Positions 1 through 7,806 of a DNA stretch of 12,013 nt are shown one piece after another (the stretch's first letter is position 1; every line of letters begins with the position of its first letter). The translations under genes were made by a program, and so were the position numbers. Source of the stretch: Jimgerdemannia flammicorona (Eukaryota; Mucoromycota; Endogonomycetes; Endogonales; Endogonaceae); NCBI GenBank assembly GCA_003990745.1, contig RBNI01005863.1:1-12013 (forward strand). The letters run 5' to 3'. The notes below the pieces were generated by a model. The model saw only the letters and a program-made list of their open reading frames with translations, ran no database searches and was not told where the DNA came from.

Positions 1-21
1 AAAAAAAAAAAAAAAAAAAAA
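1..21. repeat. A21 homopolymer at left edge
   Basis: There are 21 consecutive A residues at the edge. On the minus strand this is a T run that interrupts the reverse transcriptase remnant of element B, just after the conserved PLP segment. No poly-Phe tract is expected there in the family, so it is more likely a homopolymer expansion or an assembly end than coding sequence. Confidence 0.85.
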
Positions 22-602
22 GTATGTTTGTTGATAAGAGGTAGTGGCTGGAGATCCTTCTTAGTAACTAGGTTGAGTTTTCTGTAATTAGTGCAGAGCC
101 TTGGAGCAAATTCTCCTAGCTTGCTTCTTTTTTCAGAGCTAGTATGACAGGTGAAGCCCAAGGGCTGCTGGCTTATTTGATGATACTATCTTCTTCTATC
201 TGCTTGATTTTTTCCCTGAGCCATTCACAGTAGACTGATGATATTGATCTTGCTTTTTGGTAGATTGGTTTGGTGTCTCCTGTATCTATATCATGATAGT
301 AGTGTAGTGTCTTTCCCTTGATATCCTTGAAGTCTGTAGCTAGAACATTCTTGAATTTATAGAGTATCATCTTGAGTTCCTTCTTGAGTGGGAATTTATC
401 TCTAATAGTATAGCTATACTTATTTGTAGTTTTCTCCTTCTTGTGATCCAGTTTGGTAATCTTGATGCTAATGAATACTCTTTTTTCTATAGATCTGAAT
501 CCTTTATTTTCTCTTTCTGTTTCCTCTAACTTCTTGACTTCTTTGACTGAAGAACTGAGAAGATCAACATCTGTATCAATCAGTTCTTCTTCTTGATTGG
601 AA
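22..602 (-). pseudogene. Element B: reverse transcriptase N-terminal part, decayed and truncated
   Basis: This is the start of a Ty3/gypsy reverse transcriptase, the enzyme that copies element RNA into cDNA. Minus-strand frames give HDIDTGDTKPIYQKARSIS (about 300-240), which matches HSINTGNVTPIWQKPYRIP in element A. Next come SSPWASPVILALKK (about 170-130) and, in another frame, CTNYRKLNLVTKKDLQPLP (about 90-35), the usual region before the first catalytic Asp. One frame stays open from about 600 to 176, where a TAA interrupts the motif before SSPWASP. A further frame change lies near 120. The catalytic Asp and YxDD motifs would fall beyond the left edge. It is a pseudogene fragment; family assignment is secure, exact ends are not. 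Confidence 0.85.
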
Positions 603-604
603 AT

Positions 605-860
605 GGAATTGTAGAGTTGTGGTTTCTAGCAATGAGTAATATCTCTCCAATATAATCTGAATCAATGACTCCTCCTTCAATCAAAATCTCACTCTTGGCC
701 AGACTGCTTCTTGTCTTGAGGATTCTGATATAGTCTTTGGAATAGTCATCTTCAGACTAGTTGCAAGCAGGGTAGTTGTCTGAGGCTCAAGTATACTGTG
801 ATAATATCTATTCTAGCTACATTCTCTGACTTATATTCTGGTAGAACTATATCAGAGTAG
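605..860 (-). pseudogene. Element B: dUTPase domain, decayed
   Basis: This is a remnant of a trimeric-type dUTPase (dUTP to dUMP plus pyrophosphate). On the minus strand, motif 2 reads TRSSLAKSEI (about 714-685) and motif 3 reads GGVIDSDYIGEI (about 675-640), close to the family consensus, including the catalytic Asp, the second Asp and the ribose-discriminating Tyr. Upstream, SLKMTIPKDYIRI corresponds to the strand before motif 2, but a -1 frame change lies near 735. Motif 1 is badly eroded. Motifs 4 and 5 are missing: soon after motif 3 the sequence becomes an acidic linker leading to RT. The position between protease and RT is the same as in element A. Confidence 0.8.
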
Positions 861-1245
861 ATCCTTCAAATCTTGACCTTGATTTCTTTTTCATCATCAC
901 TATCTTTTAGAAGAGCTAGTGGTTCAATATCCTCTTTCTTCTTCTTATTTTCTCTTGTCTGCTTTTTGAGAGCCTTTTGTCTTTTTTCATAGTAGATCTT
1001 CTTGATACTGCTGGTACACAGATAGTAATCATTGATATGCTCTATATAGTATATCTTGATTCTATGGGGGCAGACTCCTTGTAGTGCATATCCTTCTGTG
1101 ATCTTCTTATATCAGTCCTCTTCACTGCTCTATCTAACCTTCTTTTTCTTCTTCTGAATAGTCACCATATAGGCTTCTTCTTGCAAGCTTTTTTTTTTCC
1201 TTTATCTCAGGCAGTACCTTTTTGTTAACATTGATGAGAATTCAC
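861..1245 (-). pseudogene. Element B: protease-to-dUTPase linker, decayed
   Basis: This is a low-complexity, Lys/Glu-rich linker in broken minus-strand frames. Recognisable pieces include LARRSLYGDYSEEEKEG (about 1185-1135) and KKKKEDIEPLALLKDSDDE (about 955-900), with many stops between them. It is much shorter than the linker of element A, and I do not see the Cys/His clusters found there. It holds no recognised domain. Confidence 0.55.
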
Positions 1246-1819
1246 ATCTTCTGACCTTAGTAAATGATCTGCATCTTCTGGATATTTAGGTCAATTATTA
1301 CCCTAGCTTTATGAAGCCACTAGTTGCTGATGAGGATGACATAGTTGGTAGCATTAGTTATGATCACATCTATTGAGATTGTTGCTCCTCTGAACTTGAT
1401 GGGAATATCCCAGATCTTTCCTAGAGATGTGGCTCTTATAACATCTGCTGTAAAGAATATCAATTTAGTTGCTTCTTCAACCTCCCAACCTAAGTAGTCT
1501 TGTTGAGAAGACATTTTCTTGCTCCAGTATCAATGATGGCCTTAAAGATTTTATCTTCAATTTGATAAATTACATAGGCAAATATCTTGTAATTATCTTC
1601 ACTCTCTTTTTCTGAGCCTTCTTGAACATTGTTGACCTTGGTTATCTTCCAACCTTGCTTCTTAGTTGTCTCAGCAAGTCTATATCTCATTTGCTGTCTA
1701 AATATGGGGATTTCTATCAGCTGGCCAAAGGTTATATTAACCTTCTGTTGGCTAAGATCTTTGAAGATATCATACTTGAAGATTTTATTTTGTAAAGCTT
1801 CCTTCCTTTTCTCTTTCAC
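1246..1819 (-). pseudogene. Element B: retropepsin-like aspartic protease, decayed
   Basis: This is the aspartic protease that would cut the Gag-Pol polyprotein. The catalytic motif IIDTGARKCLLNK sits at about 1540-1502 with the Asp codon at 1531-1529. After a -1 frame change near 1510 the C-terminal half continues to TNYVILISN, then an in-frame TAG at 1322-1320, then WLHKARVIIDLNIQKMQI. That segment aligns with YDMILGTNWMKEMNAVVDI of element A and with the usual ILG-x-(D/N)-WL motif. Unlike element A, the DTGA signature is intact. The N-terminal part, about 1819-1560, is a poorly conserved linker containing FGQLIEIPIFRQQ. Confidence 0.8.
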
Positions 1820-1829
1820 TAACTAGGGT

Positions 1830-2942
1830 AATTTCTCAAATGATATTCTGAATAATATATTCCAGCTCCATATATTGATCTATTTCTTTGGCTTGGCTTT
1901 CTGTGGCAGTTTCCATCTGTTTTTCCACAGAGTTCTTCTTGGGTCTCTCTGGTAGTCTCTTATAGGATTGTATGCAGATATCCTTCTTAACAGTCTCAGT
2001 TGGGTAGGCTTCCCATTCTTCTTCATCTGATTCTCCAATCTTCTCAAAGGTGATAGTATTGACCAGGTTCTTATTTTAAGTAGCATTGTTTAGCTAAGCC
2101 TTGTGCTTAGTTTTGCTTATATATTTATATAAGTAGTGGTCTTCTTCTCTACAGGTATAGCAGATACCTCTCTTCTTATCTAAGGTGGTAGCAAACTTCT
2201 GAACTGGGCAGCAGTCTCTCTCTCTAATTTTCTTTATCATATCTCCTAGATAGATAGTTATTTCAGCAAACTTCTTAATAAGTTTCTCCATAGGATTACT
2301 ATTTCTCTGCTACTCAGTAGCTCTTGGCTGAGGTGTATTTCAATTAATCACTATGGTAAGAATCACACTAGTTGTCTTAAGTGCTTCAATTCTGACTCCA
2401 GTAACTCTTTCTATTGTTTAGTCTTGTGGATGTCTGGTTATCTAGTATCACTGGATATAGGTGATCTTTTGTACTAGATCCAGGACTACTAGTGATGAGC
2501 AGATGGTCATAGCTATTTCAGAGTAAACTCTTTTCATGAAGATTGCTTCAGCTACTTGAACTTGGATAATATTAGTATAATTGGTAAGAATTATCTAATA
2601 TTAGATTCTGGTATAAAATGTATTTAGATTCTCACTCATTCCTTAATATATTATATTGAGCTGATTCTTCAGAACTTACTTGATCTCATCTGTATAGTAG
2701 GTGGTTCTGAGATAGGTCTTCTGTGCTGCTAGTATAGCATCATCATCATTTCTCACATGGGTTTCAGGTGTGAATACTGCTCTTGATAGTTCTCAGAGAC
2801 TAAAAAGTATGAGGGCTACTTACTGTCTTGCTGTCAGGGTCCTTACAGCAGTATACTGCTTAAAGTTATCAATTAATGTGATGATTAATTCATCTGAAGT
2901 ATATTTGTAGAATACTGGTAGTCTTATATCTATTTTGTCTAG
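1830..2942 (-). pseudogene. Element B: gag (capsid and zinc knuckle), decayed
   Basis: One minus-strand frame reads through about 1.1 kb with at least 11 stops and no indel that I could find. The capsid begins near IDIRLPVFYKYTSDELI (about 2936-2886), matching LPTFAGYPEEDPREF of element A. It continues through GMSENLNTFYTRI (about 2643-2605), matching GMKMNLRELPRAFFIRI, and AEAIFMKRVYSEIAMTIC. The nucleocapsid knuckle CYTCREEDHYLYKY (2162-2121) has spacing CX2CX4HX4 but ends in Tyr. Cys to Tyr needs one G-to-A change, so zinc binding is probably lost. Below it, GESDEEEWEAYPTE (near 2040-1995) matches the acidic region after the knuckle in element A. Many of the stops are TAA or TAG. Confidence 0.8.
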
Positions 2943-3344
2943 ATGTCTTGATTTAATTTATATGATTGTTCAGATGGTAGTAGTTGTTCATTGTTTAGCT
3001 TCAAAGTGAGGAATTCATCTTGAATTATTAGCCAATAGATACCAAGTTGTAACATAGTAGATATGTAACTATATAAGTATATTGGATTTCTATATCTTGA
3101 AAACTTGATCTTCTTTAACTCTACAGAGTTCTCAGATTACAGAGGTGGGTAAGTTTGGAGTATATCTGCCTGTAGGCTTACTAGTTCTCTTATTTTTACT
3201 TTACTTTGAACTATTTTGATCTGAAGTTTATTCACTCTAGATACTGGGAATATTTATATAAGTTTGCTAGCTAAAAGGTGACTAAGTTATAACTATATAT
3301 CCTGTGAGTCATACTTTAATATCTACAAATACTTTAATATCTAC
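2943..3344 (-). mobile_element. Element B: leader and 5' LTR remnant
   Basis: There is no gene here. The sequence is AT-rich. Bases 3221-3238 match 4431-4448 in the element A LTR at 17 of 18 positions, and the surrounding 3195-3260 stretch stays recognisably similar, including a reverse-strand AATAAA and a following AT-rich box. I read this as part of the 5' LTR of element B, which is where it should lie given the gag order. The left LTR boundary and the primer-binding site could not be located. Between about 2943 and 3190 I see no feature beyond the probable untranslated leader or an unreadable gag N-terminus. Confidence 0.6.
3311..3344. repeat. Perfect 16-bp direct repeat
   Basis: The sequence atactttaatatctac occurs at 3311-3326 and again at 3329-3344, separated by two bases. 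The second copy abuts the palindrome at 3345. It is short and AT-rich, so slippage duplication is the simplest origin. Confidence 0.9.
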
Positions 3345-3378
3345 TGTAATGTGCCCGGCTCAATAGAGGCAAATTACA
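3345..3378. repeat. 34-bp imperfect palindrome beside the LTR
   Basis: The arms are tgtaatgtgcc (3345-3355) and ggcaaattaca (3368-3378), which are inverted copies with one mismatch around a 12-base loop. It starts with TG and ends with CA and lies 4 bp outside the inferred LTR end of element A. It could be the tip of an older terminal repeat or a target-site structure. I cannot assign a function. Confidence 0.7.
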
Positions 3379-3569
3379 AGGTTGGGGGTTGATGTAGTTT
3401 GGCTTGAGCCCCCAGTTACTTTGTCAAAAAGCAACAAAATGTTCTAAGATTCCTGAGGTTCTTGGTGTTTAGTGGTATAATAGTCAAAGCTGGATATCTG
3501 CAAGCAGTTTCCTTATTGAGATGGTTCTCTAGGTGTAGTGATGATTTGTGTCTTTCCTTCTTGGGTCAA

Positions 3570-4127
3570 CTGGGAATGGCAGAATTTGTATATAGCACAA
3601 GCAGTTTCCTTCTTGAGTAGTGGGTGATTTCTGTATAGCGCGATGATCTCTGTGCATGACAGTCTGGCAATTTAGCAGTTCTCCTTATGCGATTTCTGTG
3701 TGATGATCTCATATAGTGCAAGTGGATTCCTTATGCAGGACGATCTTGGCAATATTCCTTATGCGGATTTGGCAGACAACTCGATTTGACTCACTGGGAA
3801 TTATACTGGCATGGTTTCTTCTGTACCGGGTTCACTGAGAACAACAGATAACTCGGATGGCATGGATCGGGCTCTTCTGGGAATAATAACTTGGGTGATG
3901 CAAATAGGGTTCTCCTGGGAATAATAACTCAGGCGGTGCAGGTTCTTCTGGGAATGCAGATAACTTGGAAATAGTAGATGACATGGATTCTTCCTAAATT
4001 GGCAGACTTCTTGAAAACAGCGGCTTAACTGGGAATTAACTTGGATGGCGCGGGTTCTTCTGAATCAGGTTCTTCTGGGAATACGATAGCGCGGATTCTT
4101 CCTGAATTGGCGGCTTCAACTGGGAAT
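3570..4127. repeat. Eight copies of CTGGGAAT in the LTR
   Basis: The octamer ctgggaat occurs on the plus strand at 3570, 3794, 3877, 3915, 3948, 4029, 4075 and 4120, often inside a longer unit close to ttcttctgggaataataact. Spacing is irregular (33 to 224 bp). The copies look like degenerate repeats within the distal part of the LTR and could be protein-binding sites or old tandem duplications. No known factor is assigned. Confidence 0.85.
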
Positions 4128-4311
4128 GTGGTGAAGAACTTAGAAGTGGCGGGCTTCTTGAAAAAGAGTGGCGAAGTTCTTCCTTGAACTTGGTGGCAAA
4201 CTTCAGGCTTATCTGGCAGGCAGACCAAAAATGGACTCGTTCTTTGTATCAGAAAGTGGACTGGAGTTGAAGAGAAGAGAACCAAGCTCACAACTTCTTG
4301 GCAGTGGCTCA

Positions 4312-4384
4312 TTGGCAGGCGTATCTCCTAAGTATTGCAATCCTTCCTGGATCAAGTGGCTTTTGGCAGGCGTTTCTCCTAAGT
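4312..4384. repeat. 22-bp direct repeat pair in the LTR
   Basis: Bases 4312-4333 and 4363-4384 are copies of a 22-bp unit beginning ttggcaggcgt and ending ctcctaagt, with one mismatch and a 51-bp period. Confidence 0.9.
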
Positions 4385-4436
4385 GTACCAGACAATTGAC
4401 TTTTGCTTTGGTTTGTATTCAACTTTTGGACTGAGG

Positions 4437-4442
4437 TTTATT
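4437..4442 (-). promoter_or_regulatory. Candidate polyadenylation signal AATAAA
   Basis: The minus strand reads AATAAA about 170 bases downstream of the TATA box, inside the segment conserved with the element B LTR remnant. Order and spacing suit an LTR with U3, R and U5 parts, but the motif is short and use is not shown. Confidence 0.45.
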
Positions 4443-4530
4443 CACTCTTGTCTCTGGGGTAATTTATACATTGTGGTTGCTATCTGGTTGCTATGTGGCT
4501 AACTATAGATTTGCTATCTATGGCAAGTTA

Positions 4531-4587
4531 TGCAGGTCCAGCACAAGTGTGCAGGTCTGGCACAGGTGTGCAGATCCTGCACAGATA
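4531..4587. repeat. Three tandem copies of a 19-bp unit
   Basis: The copies are 4531-4549, 4550-4568 and 4569-4587, of the form tgcaggtctggcacaggtg with a few differences each. They sit just downstream of the TATA box on the minus strand, so a transcript would include them near its 5' end. Confidence 0.9.
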
Positions 4588-4608
4588 TACCTTATCTGGT
4601 AGTCTGGC

Positions 4609-4616
4609 TATTTATA
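4609..4616 (-). promoter_or_regulatory. Candidate TATA box of the LTR promoter
   Basis: The minus strand reads TATAAATA, a consensus TATA box, about 125 bases into the LTR in the direction of transcription. A weaker box, TATAAATTA, lies at 4460-4468. Placement in the early LTR suits a U3 promoter. Confidence 0.5.
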
Positions 4617-4655
4617 CAGTTTCCACAGCAATGGTTGCTGGTTACTATGCTGTGT

Positions 4656-4697
4656 GTTCACATCATCTGGCTAATTGTTCACATCATCTGGCTAAGG
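4656..4697. repeat. Two tandem copies of a 21-bp unit
   Basis: Bases 4656-4676 and 4677-4697 share gttcacatcatctggctaa and differ only in the last two bases. They lie upstream of the TATA box on the minus strand, where promoter elements would be expected. Confidence 0.92.
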
Positions 4698-4740
4698 TAT
4701 AATTCAGGTGGTATATTCTGGTTTGTCACATCAGCCCCCA

Positions 4741-4774
4741 CTAAAGGATGGTCTGTCCTCAGACTATCCTTTAG
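4741..4774 (-). repeat. Hairpin spanning the pol stop codon up to the LTR
   Basis: The 15-bp arms 4741-4755 and 4760-4774 are inverted copies with one mismatch and a 4-base loop. The structure runs exactly from the final TAA (4773-4771) to the LTR edge at 4740, so it fills the usual place of the polypurine tract. The minus-strand sequence here is purine-rich but not a pure purine run. The single mismatch is what one C-to-T change on the plus strand would make. Confidence 0.8.
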
Positions 4775-5271
4775 TCATCATTCCAGTGTGGGCAAGCATC
4801 TTCTGCATCTATATCTGTTCCATCATCTTCGTCATCTGTACCATGGTCACTCCATTCCAAGGGTTCTTTTTCTTCTTCCAGAAATAAGATTTCAACAGCA
4901 TTGACAATGCTCAGGTAGGTGGCTAGATTCATCTCTTATGTATCATACCAGGAGAATTGTGCTTGTATCAGAGCTGCAGGGTTTCACTTGTAAAGAGTGT
5001 AGAGCCTGTCAGCAGCAGTAACATCTCTCCTTGATAGTCCTGTGGTATTTCTGATATATGTTTGTTCTGGGACCAGGAGGTTCTGCAATTGTTCCCCAAT
5101 TGTATAGTGGGCCTGAAGTTGATGGATCTGTAGCAATTGTCTGGCCAGGACAAGATTCTCTTGATGAATCTGGATCTTCTGGAGAGTGTTTCCATTGACT
5201 TCTCAGAATTGGGTAGGGGAACCAGCAGTGATTAAAATGAGCTGAGGATAAGAGTCTGAAGGCAGTTGTCA
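4771..5271 (-). pseudogene. Element A: C-terminal extension of Pol after integrase
   Basis: The integrase frame continues past a TGA at 5271-5269 almost to the LTR. Internal stops are TGA 5205-5203, TGA 4986-4984 and TAA 4938-4936; the likely true end is TAA 4773-4771. The middle part (about 5200-4990) is rich in Gln and Leu and looks helical (QLLQIHQLQAHYTIGEQLQNLL is split here as QLLQIHQLQ then GEQLQNLL). The tail is strongly acidic, with FLEEEKEPLEW followed by DDEDDGTDIDAED. The continued frame, the absence of indels and the abrupt end at the LTR argue that this was coding. I recognise no domain and no chromodomain. Confidence 0.6.
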
Positions 5272-6340
5272 ACTCTCTGATTCATGATGTGGGGAAAGGT
5301 ATATCTTGAGGCGATTGATGTGTACTGGTGTTCTGAGGGTTTGTCTATCCATGCTTTTTAAATAGATGCTGATTCCTCTGATGTTGTGTACAAGATAAGG
5401 TCCTTCCCATTTGGGCTCCAATTTGGCAGCAAAGTTTGTTTCAATCATGCTTCTCCAAACTAGTACTTGATCTCCAATCTTGATCTCCTGATCCTTCTGT
5501 TTTTGGTTATAGTACTTTTTTTGTCTTTCCTGGGCTTTGATAATCTGTCCTTGGGCTTGATTACCTAACTGTTCTGCCTTCTTGAGGAGGTCTCCAAGAT
5601 TCTCATGGTCAGCAGTTCTGGTTCTCTTGGCAAACATCATTTCGAATGGCTTTTGTTTGGTGGAGGCAGCAGGGGTGTTCCGAATTTCCCATAGGATCTC
5701 AGGTAAGCAGAGGTCCCAATTAGTAGGATTGACTCAGGCAAGTCCTTTCTTGATGGTCAGGTTCATTCTCTCTGTCATGCCATTGGTCTGGGGGTGGTAT
5801 GATGTGGTCCTTTTGAGGTGGATCTTGTGAATTCGGGCATAACTTGTGATTATGTTATTGATGAATTCTGTGCCTCGGTCAGAGATGAGTTCTTCTGGGG
5901 GTCCATATCTGAGTGTGAGTCCATGGAGGAGGCCTACAATGGTTAAGGCATCTGTGATTTCTATTGGGAAAGCCTCGGGCCACTTGGTCAGATGTTCCAC
6001 AAATACAAGGATGTATTTGTTTCTTCTCAGTATAACTGGTAGAGGTCCAATTATATCTACTCCCCATCTCTGAAAGATGTGAGTGGGTGGGGGAATTGGT
6101 TGCAGAGGGGCTTGATAGTTCTTCTTTCCTTGGTACTTCTGGCAAGTGTCACATTTCTGGATGATGTCTCGGACTTGAGTTCTGAGGTAAGGCCAGTATT
6201 GATACAGTTTTCAAATCTTGTCTTCTGTCCTTGATGGGCTTTTTGATGTTCTTTACAGATGAGATCTTCTTGTACCTTGGTGGTCTGAGGAGCTTCCTTT
6301 AGGGTGTAGTTCCTCAGGACACCCTTCTTCTGGTTCATTG
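5272..6340 (-). pseudogene. Element A: integrase (HHCC, DDE core, GPY/F)
   Basis: This is the integrase that joins element cDNA to the host chromosome. The zinc-binding N-terminus has HX3H in KEHQKAHQG (about 6250-6226), then YQYWPYLRTQVRDII and CDTC (about 6150-6136). A -1 frame change at about 6211 lies between the two halves. The core triad appears intact: Asp in WGVDIIGP (6057), Asp in LISDRGTEF (5880) and Glu in HPQTNGMTERMN (5772), giving D58D35E spacing. One TGA (5736-5734) follows the core. The C-terminal module has the GPY/F signature in KWEGPYLVHNI (about 5412-5380) and ends with VHINRLKIYL. A second -1 frame change near 6340 separates it from RNase H. Confidence 0.93.
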
Positions 6341-6865
6341 GGGCTGGCAGGAAAGTACATCAACATTGTTGTGAGCTTTCCCTGCTTTGTAGATGATGGT
6401 GATTTTGTAATCCTGAAGGATAAGGATCCAGTGGGCTAGGATTCCAGTTAGTTCCTTGCAGTTGAATAACTATTTGAGGGCTGCATGGTCTGTTATCAGG
6501 GTGAACCTTTTTCTGATGAGGTAATGCTTGAACAGGGTGACCACCCATATGACTGCAAGGTATTCTAGTTTGGTGCTACCATAGTTTATCTTCTGCTGAT
6601 TGGTAGCTCTGCTTGCATAAGCTATCATATGGTGCTGTTGATCGGGTCCTTCTTGGGCTAGAACTGCCCTGAGGCCATCTTTAAAGGCATCTGTATACAA
6701 GATGAATGGCTTCTGTAGATTGAGGATTGGTGCTGTAGTCATGTGGTTTTTGAGTTCTTTGAAGGCTTTTTCTTGTGATTCCGTCCATTTGAATGGAACT
6801 CCTTTCTTGAGAAGGATCCGGATTGGAGCAGCGATTTGAGCAAAGTTCTTGATAAACCTTCTGTA
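6341..6865 (-). pseudogene. Element A: RNase H domain
   Basis: RNase H removes the RNA strand of the RNA/DNA hybrid. The segment LYTDAFKDGLRAVLAQ (about 6715-6668) matches the family LYTDASKDGLGAVLAQ. Further acidic residues lie in STKLEYLAVIW, TLITDHAALK and HNNVDVLS, so the catalytic acidic set seems complete. An in-frame TAG at 6472-6470 follows DHAALK; it could come from CAG or from a conserved TGG. Several family-conserved positions are altered in ways that fit C-to-T or G-to-A change, for example DALSR to DVLSC and ARW to AHW. It continues directly from the RT in the same frame. Confidence 0.9.
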
Positions 6866-7806
6866 GTAAGATACTAGCATCAGAAATGATAGTATCTCCT
6901 TTGGGTTTTTGGGTACTGGCCAATTGTTGATCTTCTCAGTTTTCTTTGGGTCTGCATGAATTCCTTCTTTCGAAATTATGAATTCAAGGAATTCAAATTT
7001 CTGTTTTCCAAAGTAGCATTTCTTTGCATTCAATCTTAAGTGGTTCTTGCAGGTGAGTTTGAAGAATTCCTCTAGGTGGTACAGGTGTTCTTCGAAATTT
7101 GCTGAGTAGATGTTGGAATCATCCATGTATACAATCAGGCAATGGTGGATTAAGGGGGTATAGACTGAATTCATCATCCTCTAAAAGGTGGGGGGTACAT
7201 TGCAAAGTCCAAAGGGCATTCAGAGGTACTCAAAAAGTTTTCCTAGAGCAAGGAAGGCTGTCTTTTGAATGTCCTCAGGGTCCATGGGGATCTCATAGAA
7301 TCCAGTGAAGAGGTCTATACTGCTGAAGTATCTGGCATCTTGTAACTGATCCAAAAGATCATCAATTCTGGGCAGAGGGTAGGCATCCTTTTTGGTGACT
7401 GAATTGAGTTTCCTGTAATCCATGCAGAGTCTCCATCCTCCTTTCTTTGGTACAATAAGTATAGGGCTAGCCCAAGGACTAGTAAAGGGTTGGATGACTC
7501 TATTGTCTAAGAGTTCTTGAATGTGCTCCTTTTTGAATGTTTTCAAGTGATGGGGTATTCTATAGGGTTTCTGCCAGATGGGTGTTACATTTCCTGTATT
7601 TATGCTGTGGTGATATGATGGGTTGTATGGCAGGTTGCCATAATCGGTAGTGAAGATATCTTGATATTTGTTGAGAAGTTCTACTAGTTGTTGCTGTTGT
7701 TGAGGTGTTAATTCTTCTCCAATATTGGTGGAAGGCTTCACTGTCTACTGGGTCGCAGAGGAGCCTTTTCTTTCCTCTGAGACCTTTTGCCATTTCCTGA
7801 TAGGTT
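6866..7806 (-). pseudogene. Element A: reverse transcriptase
   Basis: The RT domain shows TSPWASPILIVPKKGGWRLC (about 7485-7426), DYRKLNSVTKKDAYPLPRID, the first catalytic Asp in FSSIDLFTGF (7315), MPFGLCNVPPTF, and the active-site YMDD (7129-7118). The thumb continues with FLEFIISKEGIHADPKK and FLMLVSYYRRFIKNFA. Three stops break it: TAG 7747-7745 near the start, TGA 7222-7220 just before MPFGL, and TAG 7183-7181 inside the TFQR motif, where the family has a near-invariant Gln. That last one is direct evidence for CAG to TAG. A -1 frame change at about 7807 separates it from the dUTPase segment. The catalytic Asp residues are all present. Confidence 0.96.

Larger units (their letters stand above)
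3383..4740 (-). repeat. 3' LTR of element A, 1358 bp
   Basis: On the minus strand it starts TGGGGGCTGATGT and ends ACATCAACCCCCA, a 13-bp terminal inverted repeat with one mismatch and TG...CA ends. It begins 30 bp after the last stop codon of pol. A tighter alternative is TGATGT...ACATCA at 3390-4733, with the G run acting as polypurine tract; the shared flanking G/C runs favour the longer call. The second LTR lies beyond the window, so identity between LTRs and a target-site duplication could not be tested. A reverse-strand TATA box and AATAAA lie in its first third. The remainder is repeat-rich and comparatively CpG-rich. Confidence 0.75.

Noticed and set aside
1880..2086. 68-codon minus-strand frame rich in Arg and Lys
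   Set aside because: Another frame over the same bases continues gag of element B and matches the acidic region after the zinc knuckle in element A.
4530..4904. Plus-strand open frame of 124 codons
   Set aside because: It crosses the LTR, the hairpin and the acidic Pol tail, shows no domain, and is mostly the shadow of repeats and of the minus-strand coding frame.
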